A DNA stretch of 64,000 nt from B10-G9 sp964627755 (GCA_964627755.1 CAZVIH010000110.1:19662-83661); one strand, 5' to 3'; shown: positions 43,397 to 51,585, counted from the stretch's first letter. Notes: generated by a model from the sequence alone, not told the origin. Program-made: numbers and translations.

Positions 43397-44722
43397 ATGG
43401 CAATCATCAAACCGTTTCGCGCTATTCGCTACAACCAGGACAAAATCAGTCATATCAATGATGTTATCAGCCAGCCTTATGACCGGGTCCGTTACGGGCT
43501 GCAGAATGAATATTATGCCCTCAGCGGGTACAACGTCACTCGCATCATCAAGGGCAAGGAATACGACTCGGATTCAGATACGGACAACGTGTATACAAGG
43601 GCAAATGATTTCCTGAAACAGTGGTTAAAAGATGGAATATTAATCCGGGAAGACCAACCCGCGTATTATGTTTATCACCAGACCTTTCCCCTGCCTTCTG
43701 GAGAGTCTATCACCCGTAAAGCTTTCATCTGTGCCTTTGAGTTATCCAGCTTTGATGAAGGCATTGTCCTCCCTCATGAAAAAACCCATGCGGGCCCCAA
43801 GATCGACCGGTTGAACCTCACCCGGGCAACAGAAACCTATTTTGGTAATATTTTCATGCTCTATCCGGACCAGGAAAATAAGATCGATGCCATCTTTGAC
43901 CAGGCGATCCAGCGCTCGGCTGATATCGAGGCCAAAGAAATGCACGAAAAGGATGTCCTTCACAAGGTCTGGGTTGTAACTGATCCTGGAGTCATTTCAC
44001 AGGTAAATACGGAAATGTCAAGCAAGACCAACTTGATCATTGCCGATGGCCACCACCGTTACGAAACCGCCCTCAATTACCAGGCAGAGATGAAGGAAAA
44101 ATACCCTGGGGCAGCTGCAAACGCCGGATTCAATTATCGCATGGCTGCCATGGTGAGTATGAGTAATCCTGGATTGACCATCCTCCCCACCCACAGGCTG
44201 ATCTTTGACTATCAAACCCTGAATAATGATCAGATCTTGGAAAATGCTGCTGATTATTTTAATATTGAGCAGCTTGACAGCCGTGAGGAACTGGAGAAGA
44301 AATTAGGAAATTCTGGCAGCCAAATTGGCGTACTGGGCTTTGTATCCAGGGAAGGTTTTTATCTATTGACCTTACTGTCCCCGGAGGCCATGACGGAATT
44401 ATCACCTGAAAGGGCTAAGGCCTGGCGAGATCTTGATGTAAGCATTTTACATCAACTCCTTCTGGGTAAGATCATGCAAATTGATCCAATCAAGATTGAC
44501 AACCTGGAAAATATCAAGTACCTCAGGGAACCGGATCTGGGTTACGATGAGGTCAAGGAAAAGAACACTTCCTTCTTGTTTATTCTCAAATCCACTCGCA
44601 TTGATCAGGTCACCGCCTGCACCGAAGCCGCGGAAAAGATGCCCCAAAAATCCACGGATTTTTACCCCAAGATCGTCACAGGTTTTGCCATGCTGCCAGT
44701 TCAGAAAGACGAGACCCTTTAA
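43397..44722 (+). CDS. DUF1015 family protein
   Basis: 441 residues. AIIKPFRAIRYN start, SQPYDRV, ETYFGNIFMLYPD, LIIADGHHRYETALNY (the family hallmark) and LPTHRLI match DUF1015 along the whole length. The family is uncharacterised; its repeated position next to SerA and a SerC-like gene suggests a job in serine metabolism, perhaps filling the phosphatase step or using the product. No classical serB is present here. It is the last gene of the module. Confidence 0.85.
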   Translation: MAIIKPFRAIRYNQDKISHINDVISQPYDRVRYGLQNEYYALSGYNVTRIIKGKEYDSDSDTDNVYTRANDFLKQWLKDGILIREDQPAYYVYHQTFPLPSGESITRKAFICAFELSSFDEGIVLPHEKTHAGPKIDRLNLTRATETYFGNIFMLYPDQENKIDAIFDQAIQRSADIEAKEMHEKDVLHKVWVVTDPGVISQVNTEMSSKTNLIIADGHHRYETALNYQAEMKEKYPGAAANAGFNYRMAAMVSMSNPGLTILPTHRLIFDYQTLNNDQILENAADYFNIEQLDSREELEKKLGNSGSQIGVLGFVSREGFYLLTLLSPEAMTELSPERAKAWRDLDVSILHQLLLGKIMQIDPIKIDNLENIKYLREPDLGYDEVKEKNTSFLFILKSTRIDQVTACTEAAEKMPQKSTDFYPKIVTGFAMLPVQKDETL

Positions 44723-44724
44723 GA

Positions 44725-44811
44725 GACTAAGTCCTTTTGTAATATAAGGGACCTGGTGCTAAAAACAGCACCAGGTCCCTTTCTTATTTATATTTTTATA
44801 AGGACTTAGTC
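44725..44811. terminator. Nested double palindrome between convergent genes
   Basis: Inner stem: AAGGGACCTGGTGCT and AGCACCAGGTCCCTT, 15 bp perfect around AAAAAC (44746-44781). Outer arms GACTAAGTCCTT (44725-44736) and AAGGACTTAGTC (44800-44811) are also perfect. The outer repeat begins 2 bases after the DUF1015 stop and ends 10 bases before the convergent lipoprotein stop. It works as a bidirectional terminator. The outer arms, with T-rich spacers, are unusual. Confidence 0.85.
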
Positions 44812-44821
44812 CCTTAAAATA

Positions 44822-45568
44822 TTATTCTTCCACAAAATTCAATAAAATCAGATTTTTCTGGCAATCATTATAGGTCGTCAGGTAAACCTTATCAGACAGC
44901 GTATCACCCTTGAGGCTGAAGAGCTGGATCCACACTTCGGATTTTGTATCTGCAAGTGACGTTGCCAGGGTTAATTCAAAGCCTCCCGGTCCGTAAGCCA
45001 GATCAACATCCGGCTCAGCCAGAGGCAGGGTCATTTCTTCTAGTATCGGACTTCCATTGATCTTTCCCCCTGCCCTGATCACGATATCTTTCTGAACCTG
45101 TCCTTCAAGATTAAATATTTGCCCGGCGACTCCCAGCCAAGCACATCCTAAATCATCATGAGTGAAATTTTTCAGGTAATAAGGATTCATGAGCTGCAAA
45201 GTAAAAGGCACCGCAGTTGGTGTGAAGGTTGGCTTCGGGGTGCCGGTGGAAACCGAAGTTGCGGTATAGGATGGTGTGGGCGTGAACCCTGGAGTTGCAG
45301 TATATTGTTTTGGGGTTGCAGTAGAGCTCAAAACCGGTTTAGGAGTGGCTGATGGACCAACTTGCTCTTTAGTAGCTGCTGGGGTTCCCGTCGCTGACTG
45401 GACATTTACCTGGCTGGTAGCGGTCACTAATCTGGGTCCGAAAGTGACCTGGGGGGTCCAGACTGAAACAGTAGAATCCAGGGGCGGTAAAGTTGGTATC
45501 GCCCCACAGGAAGCCAGTAGAAACGCAGCAAAACTTATTAGAATAATCAAGGATCTCTTTTTCATCAA
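44822..45568 (-). CDS. Lipoprotein with Thr/Pro-rich linker
   Basis: 248 residues. MMKKRSLIILISFAAFLLASC has the lipobox LASC (Cys21). A long Thr/Pro/Ala linker (about residues 60-120) links to a C-terminal beta-rich domain with FTHDDLGCAWLGVAGQIFNLEG. This domain occurs in Chloroflexota lipoproteins, but no enzymatic motif is visible. It is anchored outside the membrane. Function unknown. Confidence 0.83.
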   Translation of the reverse strand: MMKKRSLIILISFAAFLLASCGAIPTLPPLDSTVSVWTPQVTFGPRLVTATSQVNVQSATGTPAATKEQVGPSATPKPVLSSTATPKQYTATPGFTPTPSYTATSVSTGTPKPTFTPTAVPFTLQLMNPYYLKNFTHDDLGCAWLGVAGQIFNLEGQVQKDIVIRAGGKINGSPILEEMTLPLAEPDVDLAYGPGGFELTLATSLADTKSEVWIQLFSLKGDTLSDKVYLTTYNDCQKNLILLNFVEE

Positions 45569-45743
45569 ACTCTCTCTTTTTAGATCCAGGATGGATCCGA
45601 TTAAGGTTACTGTCCTCTATAAGTGCAAGTTCCTTGCCATTTCCTGCTGGCCAGAAACGCTCATATTCTCACAAGGATTGACTAGTTTCACTCATCAATG
45701 CTACAATCCAATCGATCTTCACAACACATTTTGGAGCTGGCGT

Positions 45744-46112
45744 ATGTCTGAAACAAAGTCCATTCAAGACCTGGCAAAAAAGAGGAAAAATAAATTTCGC
45801 AAGCTCGTCTCTGAGAACACTATTTATCCCCTGGCCACGATCACTTATCGTGGTCCCAACCCTGAGCAAGCCAGTAAAATCATTGTCGGGATCCTATCCT
45901 CTAAAGACCAGGCCCCAATTATCCGGGAATGGTCCGGTGAAGGGATTGCCGAGGATGCCGAAAGCGCGCGGGAAATCGCTCTTTTTATCCAGGAGAATGA
46001 TGTTTCCAGAGTGTTAACCAGTGAATGGGTGCTCTCCTGCCCCCATGACGAAGGTATTGATTACCCAGAAGGCGAACAGTGTCCATTCTGTCCAGACTGG
46101 CACTCAACATGA
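45744..46112 (+). CDS. Small conserved protein with C-terminal CxxC-type motif
   Basis: 122 residues from ATG 45744; a longer frame from 45276 runs antisense through the lipoprotein gene and is rejected. RGPNPEQASKIIVGIL is in the middle, and the end has CPHDEGIDYPEGEQCPFCPDWHS, which looks like a small zinc-binding site. Upstream TTGGAGCTGG may serve as ribosome binding site. It lies 24 bases before hisS and may be co-transcribed. Family not recognised; function unknown. Confidence 0.75.
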   Translation: MSETKSIQDLAKKRKNKFRKLVSENTIYPLATITYRGPNPEQASKIIVGILSSKDQAPIIREWSGEGIAEDAESAREIALFIQENDVSRVLTSEWVLSCPHDEGIDYPEGEQCPFCPDWHST

Positions 46113-46136
46113 TTATTAACCCAGGAATTTGAACTT

Positions 46137-47426
46137 ATGAAAAATATCATTAACTCCGTTAAGGGAACCCGGGATTTTTACCCGGCTGAAAAAGCCATCA
46201 ACAGCTGGTTATACCAGATGATCAGAGAAGTCTCAGAATCGTTCGGGTATCAGGAGTTCGATGGCCCCTTCCTGGAATCCATTGACCTGTATGCCGCCAA
46301 ATCCGGAGAAGAGCTGGTTAAGGAACAATCCTTTGTATTTCCAGACAAGAATGACAATTTGATTGCCCTGAGGCCGGAGTTAACCCCGTCCCTGGTGCGT
46401 ATGATCGCCCAGAAACAACGCCAGCTGTATTACCCGCTGCGCTGGTGGTCCTTTGGACCTTTCTGGCGTTATGAAAGCCCCCAAAAAGGACGCGGCAGAG
46501 AATTCTTCCAGTGGAACGCAGACCTGATTGGAGTTGATAGTCCTGAAGCTGATGCAGAAATGGCTGCCCTGATGGCAGGTTTGTTCCAGAAAGTCGGCCT
46601 GAGTTCCGACCAAGTCAAAGTATATGTGAACAACCGACGATTAATGGAACAGGAACTCCTGGCAATTGGCCTTCCAGTGGAGCTTCAGGGAACGGTGTTC
46701 AAGATCATTGACCGCAGGGATAAGCTGGATGAAAAAGCATGGCAGGCCTACGCCCTGGATCTGGGGCTTGATCAATCTCAATTTGAAGGTGTTAAAAAGC
46801 TGCTTACCGCTGAAAATTTATGGAAAAAATCCGAAGAACTGACCCGGTTCTTCGCAGCTGTGGACGCAATGGGCGTATCTGAATATGTAGCCTATGCACC
46901 GTGGATTATCCGAGGTCTGGATTATTACACTGGAACTGTAGTTGAAGCCCAGTCGATTTCAGCCAATGTCCGGCGTTCGATTGCAGGCGGAGGCCGTTAT
47001 GATAACCTGCTGGCAGATGTGGGCGGGGAGCCCCTTGCCGGAGTTGGTTTTGCCATGGGCGATATGGTGCTGACTGTCATTCTTGAGGAATTTGGTTTGC
47101 TGCCCGATAACCGCGATTCCTCCCCTGCCCAGGTGATGGTGACCGTATTTGACCAGGATTCCCAGCTGGCAGCCTACCGGCTCGGTTCGGATTTAAGGAG
47201 AGCGGGCCTGAAGGTCTATTCCTATCCTGTGGCCGACAAGCTCGGAAAACAGTTCCGGCATGCAGAACGCATTGGAGCCAAACTTGCCCTGGTCCTTGGC
47301 CCGGATGAAATTGCGAGTGATCAGATAGCAGTCAAAGATTTAACAAGCCGGGAACAGATAACCCTGCCAAGAAAAGGAGCCGCCCGGGCTCTCCTGGAGC
47401 TGCTTGAAAACGACCTGCCTGCGTGA
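46137..47426 (+). CDS. hisS: Histidyl-tRNA synthetase
   Basis: 429 residues, class II synthetase. KGTRDFYP start, motif 2 as FGPFWRYESPQKGRGREFFQWNAD and motif 3 (AGVGFAMGDM). Histidine-specific blocks GLDYYTGTVVEA and AGGGRYDNL are present. The C-terminal anticodon-binding domain follows (VMVTVFDQDSQLAAYRLGSDLRRAGL). It charges tRNA-His. A tRNA-His gene starts about 19 bases after the stop, so enzyme and substrate tRNA are likely co-transcribed. Confidence 0.95.
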   Translation: MKNIINSVKGTRDFYPAEKAINSWLYQMIREVSESFGYQEFDGPFLESIDLYAAKSGEELVKEQSFVFPDKNDNLIALRPELTPSLVRMIAQKQRQLYYPLRWWSFGPFWRYESPQKGRGREFFQWNADLIGVDSPEADAEMAALMAGLFQKVGLSSDQVKVYVNNRRLMEQELLAIGLPVELQGTVFKIIDRRDKLDEKAWQAYALDLGLDQSQFEGVKKLLTAENLWKKSEELTRFFAAVDAMGVSEYVAYAPWIIRGLDYYTGTVVEAQSISANVRRSIAGGGRYDNLLADVGGEPLAGVGFAMGDMVLTVILEEFGLLPDNRDSSPAQVMVTVFDQDSQLAAYRLGSDLRRAGLKVYSYPVADKLGKQFRHAERIGAKLALVLGPDEIASDQIAVKDLTSREQITLPRKGAARALLELLENDLPA

Positions 47427-47445
47427 TATAATTTAGCGGCATATG

Positions 47446-47518
47446 GCGGGCGTAGCTCAGTTGGTAGAGCACCGCACTGTGGATGCGGCTGTCGCGGGTT
47501 CAAGTCCCGTCGCTCGCC
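47446..47518 (+). tRNA. tRNA-His (GTG)
   Basis: Cloverleaf with acceptor GCGGGCG and CGCTCGC, D arm GCTCAGTTGGTAGAGC, anticodon arm with GTG at CACTGTGGATG, and T arm GGGTTCAAGTCCC. G at 47445 can pair with C47518 as the -1:73 pair that marks tRNA-His. The CCA end is not encoded. It follows hisS, and a terminator comes right after. Confidence 0.96.
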
Positions 47519-47520
47519 CA

Positions 47521-47549
47521 AAAAAACCGGTCAGAAGACCGGTTTTTAA
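47521..47549 (+). terminator. Terminator after tRNA-His
   Basis: AAAACCGGTC and GACCGGTTTT form a perfect stem around AGAA with T-rich tail TTTTTAAT. It ends the hisS/tRNA-His transcript. Confidence 0.9.
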
Positions 47550-47577
47550 TTTCATATTCACTTTCCCATTACGGAAT

Positions 47578-48381
47578 TCAGAGATCAATATCTTTAAACA
47601 TATCCCTCTTTAAGATACCTGCTGACAAAAAACGCCACAGCACTTTAGGTGTTGTGAGCCACATGATCCGGGCGCCATTCTTTTGGTTTTGAAGGACTTT
47701 TTCAACCAGGAAGGGCGTGACTTTTTCAGGCTTGTCCGCCAGGATATTGAACATTTTTCTGGCACTTTCCCATTCAGATGGTTCTTTTCCTTCATACTGG
47801 CCGAGAATAAAATCTGTCAGCACCATTCCTGGGCTGAGTGCGCCAACGATTACATTGCTCCCCTTCACCTCGGATGCCAGGCTATCGGTCAGGTAGTTCA
47901 AGGCCCGTTTGGAAGTACCATAAAGGGTCAGGCCTTCCACCTGGCGGCCGTCGCTGCCCAGGCCTTCCATATTATAAAAGGCCCCTCTGCCCTGCTCCTT
48001 GAAGCCTGCCAGGGCCACCTTGGCGCCGTACATCGCACCAGTGATGTTGGTGTTCACCAGATCCTGGATCAAATGGATATCCAGGTCCCAGAAATCAGTT
48101 TGGGATTGGCCGATGCCGGCGTTATTGATCCAGATATCGATCTCCCCAAACTTTTCCTTGCCAAACTGCCACAAACCTGCCACCTGTTGATAATCCCGCA
48201 TGTCACAGGGACATCCAGCTACCCTGTCCGCTGAATAAAGATCAGCCAGTTTTTCCACCGTGTGATCTACGCTGTCACGCGAGCGGCCGCTGATGACAAC
48301 CTGGTGCCCCAATCGCAGGAAATTTTCAGCCAATCCAAATCCGATGCCCCGGGTGCTGCCCGTTATTATGATCGTTTTCAA
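47578..48381 (-). CDS. Short-chain dehydrogenase/reductase
   Basis: 267 residues. ITGSTRGIGFGLAENFL is the TGxxxGIG dinucleotide motif, and NNAG (WINNAGIG) follows. The catalytic YxxxK is YGTSKRA (Tyr near 170). The C-terminal third is specific to the family. The substrate is unknown; the plant NYC1-like/ketoreductase branch is possible. It stands alone, convergent with the hisS/tRNA transcript. Confidence 0.88.
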   Translation of the reverse strand: MKTIIITGSTRGIGFGLAENFLRLGHQVVISGRSRDSVDHTVEKLADLYSADRVAGCPCDMRDYQQVAGLWQFGKEKFGEIDIWINNAGIGQSQTDFWDLDIHLIQDLVNTNITGAMYGAKVALAGFKEQGRGAFYNMEGLGSDGRQVEGLTLYGTSKRALNYLTDSLASEVKGSNVIVGALSPGMVLTDFILGQYEGKEPSEWESARKMFNILADKPEKVTPFLVEKVLQNQKNGARIMWLTTPKVLWRFLSAGILKRDMFKDIDL

Positions 48382-48465
48382 TGTTATTTCTCCTTTGAAA
48401 TTTGGTTCCAGTGTACCTTAAATGTTGACAAAGTCCATCCAGCATAGTACACTATTTGCCGACCT

Positions 48466-48537
48466 GGCGAGGTAGCTCAGTGGAAGAGCAGGGGACTCAT
48501 AAGCCCTTGGTCGGCGGTTCAATCCCGCCCCTCGCCA
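48466..48537 (+). tRNA. tRNA with CAT anticodon (Met)
   Basis: Acceptor GGCGAGG pairs with CCTCGCC, the D arm is GCTCAGTGGAAGAGC with a short loop, the anticodon loop has CTCATAA, and the T arm is GGCGGTTCAATCCCGCC. CCA is not encoded. With CAT it reads AUG, or AUA if lysidine-modified; elongator Met is most likely. Its 3' end is repeated exactly at 55522 and roughly at 51343. Confidence 0.93.
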
Positions 48538-48543
48538 TTCAAA
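48513..48543 (+). repeat. att-like site in the tRNA 3' end (left copy)
   Basis: 31 bases, from the T arm through the tRNA 3' end, repeated without mismatch at 55522-55552. tRNA 3' ends are frequent integration sites for tyrosine recombinases, so this looks like an attL/attR pair. Confidence 0.82.
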
Positions 48544-48556
48544 GAGGAAGATGAGA

Positions 48557-48586
48557 AATAGCATGCTCAAAAAGAAGCATGCTATT
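48557..48586 (+). terminator. Hairpin after the tRNA(CAT) gene
   Basis: AATAGCATGCT pairs with AGCATGCTATT (11 bp). A nearly identical hairpin occurs at 51421-51450 after the degenerate tRNA copy. The T run is weak (TTGTGTTT). Confidence 0.65.
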
Positions 48587-48712
48587 GTGTTTAAGGCATC
48601 TGATGTACAGGGGATCCTTCTAATAACATTGGTCGAGGATGATCTAAAAACTTGGATAAATGGCTTCCTGATTGACCGCAAGATACGACAACTCCCCTGC
48701 CCTATGGGTTAA
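48587..48712 (+). pseudogene. Integrase-like N-terminal relic, left copy
   Basis: A 41-codon frame from GTG, beginning VFKASDVQGILL and continuing LKTWINGFLIDRKIRQ, then a stop. FLIDRK matches the core-binding N-terminus of tyrosine recombinases (FLxDRKAxGLS type). The middle island copy has the same start (VFNETEVQG) and FLIDRKAQGVS. The rest of the enzyme is missing. It starts right after the tRNA hairpin, as integrase genes often do. Confidence 0.5.
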
Positions 48713-49007
48713 TAATCCAACCCATGGCTCAGATCGATTTTCTTATTGGGGATTAAGGTCCATAATTATCATCCACTGGAATAGAAGCTAACGCAAGTTA
48801 GTGATGATCTGCTTCGGTGTATACAATATACGTTTTGCCATCGATTCTGCCTTCTGTATGTACTAATCCTAATATTGATTCTGGCTCAGTTTTTAAGATA
48901 GGCTGATTATTCAAGCCAGCTATCAAGACAACATCTCATATAATAGGGTTCATTAAGGTATACTAATAAAACAAATTGTTTTAAGGTTTCAAACAGGGGA
49001 GGACAAG

Positions 49008-49673
49008 ATGTCAATCAGTAAAAGAAACATCTTATTTAAATTCCTGATCATTTTAATCTCACTATCCATGTTTGGATTTCAAGATCTGCCCGTTAAAGTA
49101 GATCCCGTACCGACCATGGACCAGCCAGTTCCTGATGGTTGGGTTGAACTGCTCGTCTACGGCGAGGCTCCAAATGAGGTAGTTGATGTCATCGAAGATC
49201 CCGTTCATTTTTTCCTTCCTATCACCAGTATTGATTCGCAAGGACGCTCTGAATTTCAGGCCATTAGTTATACATATGGCCATGGAAAAGGCAATCGTGG
49301 ACCCATCACTGTTGAAGTAGGATTCCCTGTTGTATGGATCATCAGAGGACACGTTAATCTTCCCCCTGATTGCGGGATTGAAATGACAATTGATGAAGCC
49401 TGGTTCCCTGGATATAGTATAACCTGTGAACCATACGGAATAGTTGGTTGCCTAGAAGACACCTGGCCTTCAGATTTCTTCATTGGGACAGAGTTTAAAA
49501 TACCTTTTAACCGGGCCTGGGGCAGCCCGGTTCCCAGTATAGGATCTCAGGGCATACCCATCCATCTGACTGTCATAGTCGAGAGTATAGCCATTGGTGA
49601 CCTTACGGGTGGTATACAGCCCCTTGGATGTGAAAGTTTTCTTTGGTACCCGGTTATTCCCCAAGCACAATAA
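49008..49673 (+). CDS. Secreted protein of unknown family
   Basis: 221 residues with a signal peptide (LFKFLIILISLSMFGFQ). The mature part is beta-rich and has Cys near CGIEMTIDEAW, ITCEPYGIVGCLEDTW and GCESF that could pair. No known domain is recognised. GGGGAGG upstream gives a strong ribosome binding site. Its last 20 bases overlap the end of the convergent lipoprotein gene. Confidence 0.7.
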   Translation: MSISKRNILFKFLIILISLSMFGFQDLPVKVDPVPTMDQPVPDGWVELLVYGEAPNEVVDVIEDPVHFFLPITSIDSQGRSEFQAISYTYGHGKGNRGPITVEVGFPVVWIIRGHVNLPPDCGIEMTIDEAWFPGYSITCEPYGIVGCLEDTWPSDFFIGTEFKIPFNRAWGSPVPSIGSQGIPIHLTVIVESIAIGDLTGGIQPLGCESFLWYPVIPQAQ

Positions 49674-50982
49674 CAAACTCCTCCAGAGCACCAGTGTCAA
49701 AGGCTGGATCCGGGCTAATGTTGACGTTGTAATCGATCGACTCACCAACCGCGATATCCCCTGCCTCAAACTGTTGAGCCAGGCCAACCAGTTTTCCCGT
49801 TCCAACATCCCTTATACCAACCACCACCGTGATAAAACGCAAAGATTGTTCACTATCATTAACTGCATTACCCGCAACGGTCCATAGGTCCCCCTCTTTG
49901 GTTATTTCTCCTCCAGCTGTGGTCAATTGAAAAGCAGGAGAAATCCGCTCGCTGGTATGGGCCAGGTCAACCTGAATAGCCCAATCTGTAACAGCTCCTA
50001 AAGGATCATTTATCACAAATTCATATGGCGCGGATTCACCAGGTTCCAATGAATTTCCCGGCAAGCTGTAAGATACCGCCTCAATTATCTCTCTGTTTTG
50101 ATTGTAAAAACTACCAAGAAGTCGCAAGACCAAGATCTTGTCGCTGTTGTTCTGAAGTTCGCCTAAGACGTGGAATCTTCCAGCGGAATCTGTGTAGGTA
50201 TGGACCGGATCAATAAAATCGATCACAAGATCATCAACAGCTGGCGCCTCTTTTGCGGCTACATAGATCTCATAGTGATCGACAACTGCACTAGCGGGCT
50301 GTCCAAAAACCAGGAACTGAACCGGTGCTTTTTCACCGGGTTTCATATACCCAGGACATACCTGGCATGATGCCGTGGTGATGATTTCGCCATCAGCCGA
50401 AAACAGTCCTGTTTTAGCGGAATATACCAATGCTGGAGAATTGGTAGTATTTTGTACTTCCCCAACAAGCGTTACAATTCCATTTTCAGCAGTCGCCAGC
50501 TTGGCTTGACCTATTTCCAACCGAACCGGATCTAATAACACTCTCTGGATTTGGGCAAGATCAACTTCCAGACCATCCACGCTGGTGACAGAAAGTGGCA
50601 GCCGGATGCTGAATGGCAGGATATCTCCGGGAGCGATACCATAAGCTCCAATAATTGTAGGGTCAACAACCATCGCGCCCGCAAGTTTTAAATCAAGCCC
50701 AATACCTCCAACAGGGTAATCGGCAGTATTGGTCAGCAAACCATGAAGATTCCAGTATCCAAAATCATCCTGATAGGTAGTTGTTAGAGTGATTTCAATT
50801 TCATCCCCGGTGGCTTCTGGTAAGGCATCTTCTGAATCCTTGTCCGGAGTATTACCTGGTGATCCGTTGTCAGATAGTCGTTGAGGAGCAGGTGATTTTG
50901 GCTTTAGGATTGTACAGGTAATTGAGGGAATGATCAGGATCGTTACCAGGAACAATATCAGACGTTGAGATCCTTGCTTCAT
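49654..50982 (-). CDS. Exported protein with repeated FxLYD-like beta domains
   Basis: 442 residues. The N-terminus is hydrophobic (LILFLVTILIIPSITC), possibly a lipobox with Cys23, though Thr before the Cys is non-standard. Three or four repeats share a pattern: YWNLHGLLTNTADYPVGGIGLDLKL, LVGEVQNTTNSPALVYSAK, FHVLGELQNNSDKILVLRLLGSFYN and VAGNAVNDSEQSLRFITVVVGI. This is the FxLYD-type immunoglobulin-like unit found in Chloroflexota and others. It likely binds or spaces surface proteins. The 3' end overlaps the convergent gene by 20 bases. Confidence 0.78.
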   Translation of the reverse strand: MKQGSQRLILFLVTILIIPSITCTILKPKSPAPQRLSDNGSPGNTPDKDSEDALPEATGDEIEITLTTTYQDDFGYWNLHGLLTNTADYPVGGIGLDLKLAGAMVVDPTIIGAYGIAPGDILPFSIRLPLSVTSVDGLEVDLAQIQRVLLDPVRLEIGQAKLATAENGIVTLVGEVQNTTNSPALVYSAKTGLFSADGEIITTASCQVCPGYMKPGEKAPVQFLVFGQPASAVVDHYEIYVAAKEAPAVDDLVIDFIDPVHTYTDSAGRFHVLGELQNNSDKILVLRLLGSFYNQNREIIEAVSYSLPGNSLEPGESAPYEFVINDPLGAVTDWAIQVDLAHTSERISPAFQLTTAGGEITKEGDLWTVAGNAVNDSEQSLRFITVVVGIRDVGTGKLVGLAQQFEAGDIAVGESIDYNVNISPDPAFDTGALEEFVIVLGE

Positions 50983-51342
50983 AGATACACCTCCAATTGA
51001 TAAACCAGATCTGTTTTTATTGTATATTATTTTTAAGTGTTCCTGTCACCTTTTATTTAGAATAAACTAGACTGGTATCAGAAAAATAGGATTTTAATAT
51101 TTCACAAAAATCCCTTTCATACACCAAACACTTTTTTTACTCCCCAAAGCCAGTCCAGAAGTAATATTAGGATTAGGTCATATACGGTGGACTCTGTTAT
51201 GCGGTTATTAGCCTGCATAAATACATAACGGTATCAATAAGGGGACCCAACAAATTTTAGATCGAGAATGTAATTACTGCACGCGAAAATGGCGGTTATA
51301 CCCTCATGAATATCACATTTCCTGAACGGATTTCCTATGATG

Positions 51343-51402
51343 AAGACAGGGAACTTTTCAGCCCTTGGTCTGGCTTGCCCGTTCAATTCCGCCCCTCGCC
51401 AT
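51343..51402 (+). pseudogene. Degenerate tRNA(CAT) 3' half
   Basis: It follows the intact tRNA from about AGACAGGGAAC through AGCCCTTGGTC, then an altered variable region, and GTTCAATTCCGCCCCTCGCCAT. The anticodon is destroyed (TTTTC for CTCATAA), and no 5' half is visible. This is a remnant of an earlier integration or duplication, not a working tRNA. Confidence 0.75.
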
Positions 51403-51420
51403 ATATAGAGAAAGATGGGA

Positions 51421-51450
51421 AATAGCATGCTCAAAAAGGAGCATGCTATT
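51421..51450 (+). terminator. Hairpin after the degenerate tRNA copy
   Basis: AATAGCATGCTC and GAGCATGCTATT, a 12-bp perfect stem with a 6-base A-rich loop. It matches the hairpin at 48557 in place and sequence. Confidence 0.6.
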
Positions 51451-51585
51451 GTGTTTAATGAGACTGAAGTACAGGGGACTATCTTAAAAACTTTAATTCA
51501 TGAATATTTACTAACATGACTGGAAGCCTTCCTGATTGACAGGAAAGCCCAGGGGGTAAGTGAAGGTGGTGTATTCAGATATTGA
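51451..51585 (+). pseudogene. Integrase-like N-terminal relic, middle copy
   Basis: A GTG frame beginning VFNETEVQG, with an in-frame TGA at codon 23, then LEAFLIDRKAQGVSEGGVFRY and a second stop. The second part resembles the tyrosine-recombinase core-binding N-terminus (FLxDRxAxGLSxxTxxxY). It is a broken fragment, homologous to the left copy. TGA as Sec is not suggested: no hairpin or selenoprotein family fits. Confidence 0.5.

Larger units (their letters stand above)
48538..49007. other. Left island border, no intact gene
   Basis: Contains the hairpin at 48557-48586 and an integrase-like relic (48587-48712). A small GCAA-capped hairpin lies at 48788-48801. The rest, up to the gene at 49008, has no open frame of weight. 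GGGGAGG at about 48998 is the ribosome binding site of that gene. Confidence 0.6.

Noticed and set aside
45276..45743. N-terminal extension of the gene at 45744
   Set aside because: It runs antisense through the lipoprotein gene and its promoter region; the ATG at 45744 begins the conserved-looking part.
47321..47521. Minus-strand frame over tRNA-His (MGERRDLNPRQPHPQ...)
   Set aside because: It is the antisense translation of the tRNA gene, a known kind of spurious protein.
47683..48234. 183-codon plus-strand frame in the SDR gene
   Set aside because: It is the reverse reading of a well-supported SDR with complete motifs.
48418..48681. Minus-strand frame with GAGLNRRPRAYESPALPLSYLA
   Set aside because: Antisense translation of the CAT-anticodon tRNA. 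The similar frame at 51234-51434 arises from the degenerate tRNA copy.
51451..51585. In-frame TGA in the integrase relic as selenocysteine
   Set aside because: A second stop follows soon, no integrase is a selenoprotein and no matching hairpin follows; it is decay.
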